Source: Paraconiothyrium sp. Pb-2020
Taxonomy: Eukaryota; Ascomycota; Dothideomycetes; Pleosporales; Didymosphaeriaceae
Reading direction: 5' to 3'
Length of the DNA stretch: 64,000 nt
Assembly: GCA_022419385.1 (NCBI GenBank)
Contig: JAJUBI010000001.1
Span: 2,046,001-2,110,000, forward strand
The notes beneath the pieces are model-generated. The model was not told where the DNA came from. It saw only the letters and a program-made list of their open reading frames with translations, and did no database searches. Position numbers and translations under genes: made by a program. This document shows positions 57,591-64,000 of this stretch, one piece after another. How positions within the stretch are numbered: the first letter of the stretch is position 1; each line of letters starts with the position of its first letter.

Positions 57591-59949
57591 TTATTGATCG
57601 CTCAGAAATAAGAACATAGGATTGTTTTGGTCGAAAGCGCCCAGCTGAGTCCCAATGTCGAAGTCCAATCCATTGCCGTCGATGAGTCCAAGTGAGCCCC
57701 AATAATGGTTTAGCTGGGTTGGATGGCCATCCATATGAGTGAACAAAGGGTCAACAGGGTGGTTTTCAGGAGGAACGTGATCCAGGCTATGCTCGTGGTA
57801 CGCTGCAGCGCTTTCCGATGACCGTCTGCTTTGTGCTTTGTCTCTCGCGCGCCGTAATAGCTTCGCGGCTTCCACAGCAACAACGCTCTCGTCCATAGAT
57901 TCCAGAATCTCGACGGCCATGTTCACCAGTTCAAACAGGGATTGTACCTCTTCGTTAATAGCAGAACCTTGTGTGACGTAGAGCAAAACGACAGAAGCGG
58001 CAAATACGGTATATGTGGCGTTGTAGAACCTGCCATCATAGTCAATGCCCTGTTCATAAAGCTATTGCAAAAGACTGGAACTGCATACCAAGTCTGGAAG
58101 AAGTCGTTATGCGCGTAGGTTTGATAAATCATGGTGATCGTCTGTTTCGCCGACTCAAGGCATTTGTGTGTATTTTCTAGGCAGCCAGGGATATTTTCTC
58201 GCTCGGCTGGCGATGATCTTATGAGTAGAGAACCGAAAAGTAGAATCTTTAGGTTATGGAAACGTATACTTAGTACAAGTCTTTGTCGTTTGACCCATAC
58301 CGCATCCTTGGCGGAGCTCAAAGAAGACCTTTGCTGAAGTTGATTTTGTACGTAGGGACGAATAGCAGGAGGGAGCCTGTCAATCCAACCGTTGAGTTCT
58401 GTTTCTATATGGTTGGTCAAAGCGATCATATCGGATATGCTAGGGTTAGACAAGTATATCTTCTGGCAGATGGTCCTGGTGATCCTGGAAAGATCGACCA
58501 TGCAGCCAATGATAGCACAATGTGGTGGTTCGAGCATCTCAGGGTCGACGTTGTCGGCTACTGTATCCATTCTCACTAGGGGAATTCTCCGATTGTGATA
58601 AATGTCTGCGCCTAGAGTGTCAGGCCGTCCGATGGAAAACGAGATTTCCCTATTTTGGATTAGAGTTGTCCGTATATTGAGTTACATTGACCTACGTTTC
58701 AAGTGAATAAAGACCCCTAGGAAGTCAGCCAGTAATTCGCCGCAACCAGAGAAGTATCTTAAGACTTACCACCACGTTCTTGATTCCGCCTTTAGCTGAG
58801 TAATCGTTTTCTTCGTATCAGATGCGGGTTCTCGGTTCACACCCATGGCTAATGCTGTTCGCACAGCAAACCCAGTGTACATATATGACCCTAAAGTCGT
58901 GTTAGCTTCTGCATAGCTCCAGTGGTCAGGATACTAACAATGCGGGTTAAGCTCGTTCTGGCAAACCTTTGCCTGAACTTGGCTTTAGTGAACGATCCTT
59001 ATGCAACCTGCAAATTGGCACATACCATCATGAAAAAACACTGAACCATCTCGAGATTTGTGACGAGCCCAAGCTGGTGGCAACATGTCCAAGCAATGTC
59101 GAAGAACTTGCGGGACCATTGAAGATTACTCAGACCGTCAATATGGTCTTCTTGTCGAACTCCAACAATCGCCCCTACCGAAAGAACACTGTAATAGAGA
59201 GCAACAAAACTGGGAGACGGTTGCGGACCAGCGTCGTCCGTATTGGGTGACCAGAGTGCTTCGCACTTCTGAAGATAATCACGCTTGTCCAAGATAGGAT
59301 GGATGTAGTGGATGGTAGAGAAGAAATTCTCTACAAAGCTTCGGCATTGGGGATAGTAATTAGCTCGGGTAATACCAGCATCTGGTGCATCTCCGTGGGA
59401 AGCGGTCGGTGTCGTCTGAAAGGTAGCATTGTGTAAGCTGGAAACTAATTGAGCACTGTTTTCGTTGTCGCGAGATCTTTGTCCCGAACGCTGGACGTGA
59501 GATAACAAAGCGAAGGAAGACGAACTTCCATAGAACTCAACGCCGTCAGTGTGCCCATTAACCCCCGAGATTTCCTCTTCGCCAACATTTCGGACGAAGG
59601 CGGAAGGTTTTGGGCGGGGTGTGCCATCAGTTTCATGCTGTGGGCCTCGATTCTCCAATGAACTCTGATCAAATCGCACCACGGGCTGGACATGAGGCGA
59701 TCCGACAGGTATGGTCGAAAGACGTTTTACCTCATCTTCCAGCTGCTTCACATATTCTGCTGTATAGCGTCGAGATGTGTGCTGCAGGCCTTGATAAACG
59801 CACGTTACATTGCGACCTTTGCAATAAGAGCAAGGGTATGATTCGTCGCATTTATTCTTCTTCGCGCGGCACAAATCGCACGCGCGAGCAGCACGGGGTC
59901 GGCGCGAGCGCTGAGGCCTTCGTGTGGAATTGCGCTCGTTCGCCTCCAT
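57591..59949 (-). CDS. Zn2Cys6 transcription factor with fungal-specific middle domain
   Basis: Six exons: 59949-59026, 58972-58939, 58890-58770, 58716-58696, 58649-58089 and 58029-57591, giving 699 residues; phases agree throughout. The zinc cluster is canonical (C24-x2-C27-x6-C34-x5-C40-x2-C43-x6-C50), beginning ACDLCRAKKNKCDESYPC, followed by a basic linker and a short coiled coil (YTAEYVKQLEDEVKRLS). The middle homology region contains FVENFFSTIHYIHPILDKRD, SYMYTGFAVRTALAMGVNRE, and WWGLYSLETEISFSIGRPDT. One exon is only 21 nt. Its place between catabolic genes suggests a pathway-specific activator. The nearest genes on either side (FAH enzyme; 116-residue protein, monooxygenase, transporter) are its likely targets, an inference. 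Confidence 0.92.
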
Positions 59950-60200
59950 CGAATAAACACATAGATAATAGGATCAACAAGCTTGTCTGGAAGAACCAAG
60001 TTGGCTGGATGAAGTGGGCGAAAGCACGATGGAAGTCGGAGAGGAGCACCTTTGCATGCTGAGTAATCTGGCAAGGATCACCAAGCGTGGAACATTTTCG
60101 CGCTAATGCAGGCTCCTACGTGCTACTGTACTTTAATTTCCTCCCACCCTCCCGGCATTGTATACGTCCCTCTACCCCTGCATCAACGTTATACAAGATG

Positions 60201-60663
60201 CTACTGCAACAATCGAGGTATTTGTTCCAACAGGTGTTCCACAACAGCATCTGGGCCCTTTTCTATCTGCAGACCAAAAGGGATTGCGTGTAGTTTCACG
60301 TCAGGTTTGGTCGACCGAGCAATACGTTGGATCTCTGTCACGTCCTCTGTCGTCCACATCGATGCCGAGAACTACACGAGGGTCAGTGTTCCACTGTAAG
60401 GTGCAGTTCTCATGATCACTCTGATGATCACCTACCAAGATGTCTGGCTGATACTCCTGAACTTTGCTTGCAACCTCATCTTTGCCTAGCATCTTGTCAG
60501 CGTTCATTCCTTCCCTTGTGAAGGACTACTCACTGATGCAGTTGGCTACGTAGACGATCGTATAATCATCTTTCAATGTCTCCGTGACACGGCCGATGAG
60601 AACCTTTGCTCTCTCGGGAGCAGTGTTCACCGTGACTAGCTCGAAAGGACCTTTTGGGGCCAT
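60201..60663 (-). CDS. Three-exon 116-residue protein, unknown function
   Basis: A gene easily missed because its exons are short: 60663-60534, 60485-60436 and 60371-60201. Introns are 48 nt (GTGAGT to GCTAG) and 64 nt (GTAGGT to GTGTAG). The phases fit exactly and the 351-nt sum ends in TAG. The protein begins MAPKGPFELVTVNTAPERAK, continues VLIGRVTETLKDDYTIVYVA, and ends FGLQIEKGPDAVVEHLLEQI. It is compact, without signal or membrane segment, and has alternating strand/helix character like a small alpha/beta domain. I do not recognise the family. It lies between the regulator and the FAD monooxygenase, so it may be a pathway accessory protein. Confidence 0.72.
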
Positions 60664-60962
60664 CATATGAAACCTGGTCGATGGCCAACTGAACTGTCGG
60701 GTGTATATACTACTTCGAGAGTGCGCGCCGCATTCGCCAGGGCTTGACGAAAGTCCGGAATAGCCGGACTATACCAGCCAGCCGCACCCGGAAAATCCGA
60801 ATGCCTCGCGAGGCTAAGGAAATCCAGACTCGAAATGCGTCTTTGCGGGGAAACTATTGGGAAGTATAGAGCATACATTGTGAGAGCTCCGATATCACAT
60901 CCGTTGCCCGTTTAACCATTGCCAACCATCAATTGCTCTTACACAACTAGTTCACCGAATCT

Positions 60963-62581
60963 ATGGGGTCCTCACGAGCTGCAACAACCCATCGCCAGTC
61001 TCATGTCCAGTTAGATATCATTATCGTCGGTGCTGGACTAGGCGGTCTCGCGGCAGCCATCTCTATTTCACAATCTGGCCACAATGTTATTGTGTACGAA
61101 GCCGCGAGAAAACTTGCCGAAATAGGCGCTGGATTGCAACTGACGCCGAATTGTACCAAGATCCTCCAACAATGTGGCCTTAGTGACGCCTTTTGGGCTT
61201 CCGGCGCAGAACCGACTTCGCTGTCTATTCATCGATACACTGGTTCTATACTTGCTCACGACGAGGCCTTCTCGTGTACTACCCGTAAGCGATACGATGC
61301 CCCATTTCTAGACATGCACCGATGCGACCTTCAGCAAGCGTTATATGAGCGAGCAAAAGCGCTGGGTGTTGAATTTCGATTCGGATCACGGATAACAGAC
61401 ATGGAATTTGAGCGCGCTCGGCCTATGGTTTCGACAGAGCAGGGAAGCTGTTGTGTTGCGGACCTTGTAGTTGCTGCCGACGGGCTATGGTCGCGTTGTC
61501 GGTCACGATTCTTGGACCGTGACGATCCTCCCAAGCCAACCGGCGACTTAGCCTACCGCGTCGTGTTAGACCTCGAGCAGATACAAGACCCAGAACTACG
61601 TCGTTGGGTATCTGAACCAACTTGCCATTTCTGGATCGGCCCAGGCGCACATGCTGTGGGATATTCTTTGCGTGGTGGCAGGATGTACAACATCGTACTC
61701 CTTGTGCCCGATGATCTTCCTTCAGGCGTCAGCCGCCAGCCTGGATCTGTCGAGGAAATGAAGGCACTGTTCAAGGGGTGGGACCCCATTCTAGCACGGT
61801 TTCTAGATCTCGTTGACAATGTCGATAAGTGGAAGTTGATGCATCGTAAGTCAAGTGTGGAATGGCGTAGTCCAGAGGTACCTAACATGCTTCTAGGAGA
61901 TGAGATGACATCTTGGGTCAACGACCACTCGAATTTAGTCTTCACGTAAGTTTTGAACATCTTGTATCTGTTATCGAACCAAGCTAATGCATTTTAGAGG
62001 TGATGCCTGTCATCCAATGCTGCCGTATCTTGCGCAGGGGGCCAACTCAGCCATTGAAGACGGTACTGTGTTAGGATTACTACTCGGACGCATTGAATCC
62101 AGAGACCATGTACCACACGCCCTAAAAACGTATGAGAATCTACGAAAAGCTCGAGGCGAATCCATTGTACGAGAGACCTTCAAACAGGTATGTTTTCAAG
62201 TACACAGTTCGTAGCTGTGGCTAGAAGCTAATCCTGCGATAGCGATACGCATTCCATATGCATGATGGACCGGAACAAGAGGCACGAGACGCACTGTTCC
62301 TCTCACAACTAGGCAAGGAGATTAAAGGCCCATTTCCTAGTCGCTGGACATGTCCACAGGTACAGCCGTGGCTGTATGGATATGATGCTTATGAGGAGGT
62401 TGAGAACGCCGTGAGAGTAAATCCATTTCCTCCCTTGTCGAACAACCAACAGGATCAGATTTCCGAGCCAGGTTGGCTTGCTAGGCTATCAGACTGGCTG
62501 CCTTTGTTATCAGGATTTGCTTTGGCGTATGCGGCGTTCAGTATACGCAGATTGCATGGCAAAGTCATGGTGCAAGGATGA
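60963..62581 (+). CDS. FAD-dependent monooxygenase, salicylate-hydroxylase-like
   Basis: Four exons: 60963-61845, 61897-61945, 61998-62187 and 62243-62581, giving 486 residues. The Rossmann fingerprint is IIIVGAGLGGLAAAIS (Gly 23, 25, 28), the DG motif lies in DLVVAADGLWSRCR, and the GD motif is GDACHPMLPYLAQGANSAIE. This order defines group A aromatic hydroxylases such as salicylate 1-monooxygenase and related phenolic-acid hydroxylases using NAD(P)H and oxygen. Intron 1 (51 nt) is a multiple of three and stop-free; removing it gives a better family match. A hydrophobic stretch near the C-terminus (WLPLLSGFALAYAAFSI) could anchor the enzyme to a membrane, which is unusual. Substrate is unknown. 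Confidence 0.9.
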
Positions 62582-63028
62582 AGTTGTCGGTCGAGAAGAA
62601 AACGCGGGACAATCTTGTGTTTGTGTATAATCATTTCATCCACATCGAATTCTTATTCTCAACTTTTTGAGCGCCTGGGAATCCATCATGACCGTTTTAG
62701 TCGTAGTAAATCTGGTGTCCACTGTGGAGCCATGGTGCGCAGGATATGAACATCCTAGAAATCTTTTCATGCCTGTCATTCATGATTGTAATGGTATTAT
62801 TAGACAGCTACTGTGAGCATTATACGGCCCGCTCTATGCAGATGCATGTCACCAGTTCGCCGGTAACCCAGTCCATGATATTATCATGTTGCCACTCAAC
62901 AGAGCCGAAAGCACTCAACCACGTACCACACTTCATTATGAACATCGATTTATATTTGATATTGTAGCATATTTCAACGAAAATCAAGAAAGCTTGCAAG
63001 AAAGTTGACAATTCCGAACAACGTCATC
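62582..63028. other. Convergent intergenic region
   Basis: About 450 AT-rich bases between the monooxygenase stop and the transporter stop; no coding signal seen. Confidence 0.5.
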
Positions 63029-64000
63029 TCAAGCCACAGCTTCCTGCGCCTGGTACTTTTCAAAAGCTCTCGCCGGTAACTTCTTCTCAAACATGATATC
63101 CAGCTCTTCGAAAGTCCTGCCTTTTGTACCTGGCACGAAGAAGTATAGTAGAGCAGCATGTATGGTTGCGATACCGAAAAATATCCAACCAAGGTTCCCG
63201 CCTAGGTCAGCCTGGTCTTGATTGAAGAGATACGGGAGTACAGCTTGCCAGAATGTACCTGCGACGCCTTGGAACCCGTTTCCAAGCGCGAGAGTGTTTG
63301 CGCGAAGACGTGTAGCAGAAACCTCTCCGGCAATTGCCATCGCAGCACCGACGGCTGGTCCGTAGGATAAGGTCGAGAATTGCAACGCAATACCCACGAC
63401 CGTCATTGTCTTGGTAGTTCGTGGCATGGCACCGGCGATGCCCATAGTGAGATAGGCTAGGATGCAGATACCCACGCCTGAAAACATGAGTATTCGATGG
63501 TTGAGCTTCATCATGAAGAAAAAGTTGGCGATGGAGGACAAAACACCCATACTAACGCCGACCTGGGTAATCATGAGCACAGTGCTCGATGACAAGCCTG
63601 ACTGGTTCAAGAAGTACGGTGAATTGGCCGACAAGCCCGACCCCACAGTAAACGACATGTAGAAACAAATCAGTGTTATCAGGGTCCGACGCAGGTTCGT
63701 GCCCCTAAAGCACTCGATGAGCGAGCCTGCCTCGGCTTGCTGACGACGCTCTAGCTCGACTGTATGTTGGATGTTTACCAGGCGAGTTTCGATATCTTCA
63801 TGGGATGGAGAGAGTCGGACTAGCGATTTTCGGGCTTGTTCGTGTTTGCCTTTCATTACAAGCCAGTATGGGGATTCAGGAACGAACGGAAGGCCTAGAG
63901 CCAGCCCCGCAGGAAAAGCCCAGGCGCCAGCAAATATGATACGAAAGGCCAACGGATCTATAATGGCGATGCGACTGAAAGTGGCGGATATGGCGACGAG
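63029..64000 (-). CDS. MFS sugar-type transporter, 3' part only
   Basis: The frame runs off the right edge, so the N-terminal half lies outside the window; about 324 residues are visible. The central sugar-porter signature is FVPESPYWLVMKGKHEQARK, followed by helices 7-12 (for example TLICFYMSFTVGSGLSANSP; IALQFSTLSYGPAVGAAMAI) and the C-terminal motif VPGTKGRTFEELDIMFEKKL. This pattern is typical of the fungal alpha-glucoside/maltose permease group of proton-coupled symporters. It converges on the FAD monooxygenase and closes the visible part of the putative catabolic block. An uptake role for a glucoside is plausible but not shown by sequence. Confidence 0.9.
   Translation of the reverse strand, partial: LVAISATFSRIAIIDPLAFRIIFAGAWAFPAGLALGLPFVPESPYWLVMKGKHEQARKSLVRLSPSHEDIETRLVNIQHTVELERRQQAEAGSLIECFRGTNLRRTLITLICFYMSFTVGSGLSANSPYFLNQSGLSSSTVLMITQVGVSMGVLSSIANFFFMMKLNHRILMFSGVGICILAYLTMGIAGAMPRTTKTMTVVGIALQFSTLSYGPAVGAAMAIAGEVSATRLRANTLALGNGFQGVAGTFWQAVLPYLFNQDQADLGGNLGWIFFGIATIHAALLYFFVPGTKGRTFEELDIMFEKKLPARAFEKYQAQEAVA

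Noticed and set aside
51217..64000. Secondary-metabolite biosynthetic cluster
   Set aside because: No polyketide synthase, peptide synthetase, terpene cyclase or other backbone enzyme is present; the mix of hydrolases and transporter fits catabolism better.
1..64000. CRISPR arrays, operon promoters and bacterial-type ribosome binding sites
   Set aside because: The sequence is a spliceosomal-intron-bearing fungal genome; no regularly spaced repeats were seen.

Overview
The window is nuclear DNA of a filamentous ascomycete (Pezizomycotina; a Dothideomycete-like origin is my inference). Most genes carry short spliceosomal introns of about 45-60 nt with GTAAGT/GTATGT-type donors and CTAAC/CTGAC branch sites. 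The recognisable proteins are fungal: Mto1/ApsB, Cwh43, Utp6, Nab3, Grc3, Rpa34, Nop9, Tip20/RINT-1, Lst7 and a Zn2Cys6 activator. I rebuilt exon structures by eye from splice signals, reading phase and protein-family continuity. Where an exon sum is a multiple of three and the product length fits the family, I treat the model as well supported. I saw no rRNA, tRNA, CRISPR array or intact transposon.

Left part (1-20 kb): a MARVEL-type membrane protein, an unrecognised coiled-coil protein, the microtubule-organising-centre protein Mto1/ApsB, a second very large coiled-coil protein (all on the minus strand), then an FHA/SNIP1-like splicing protein (plus) converging on the 12-exon GPI-lipid remodelling gene CWH43 (minus).

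Middle (20-42 kb): housekeeping RNA and ribosome genes. UTP6, GRC3, RPA34 and NOP9 all act in rRNA synthesis or processing and lie within 18 kb. They are interleaved with a mitochondrial peptide-release factor (PTH4/ICT1-like), the nuclear RNA-binding protein NAB3, a LETM1-like mitochondrial protein, a PLP-dependent decarboxylase and the Golgi-ER tethering subunit TIP20/RINT-1. GRC3 carries an apparent one-base frameshift.

Right-centre (42-51 kb) is gene-poor: a probable gene remnant, a 68-residue conserved-looking small protein with several TGACG elements upstream, the folliculin homologue LST7, and an F-box-like protein.

Right end (51-64 kb): an accessory block that reads as a catabolic cluster. 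It holds a small cupin, an intracellular GH3 beta-glucosidase with a PA14 insert, a fumarylacetoacetate-hydrolase-family enzyme, a Zn2Cys6 regulator, a three-exon 116-residue protein of unknown function, a salicylate-hydroxylase-like FAD monooxygenase and a sugar-type MFS transporter that runs off the window. My inference is uptake and breakdown of an aromatic (phenolic) glucoside: import, deglycosylation, ring hydroxylation, and hydrolysis of an acylpyruvate-type product. No single gene proves this substrate.
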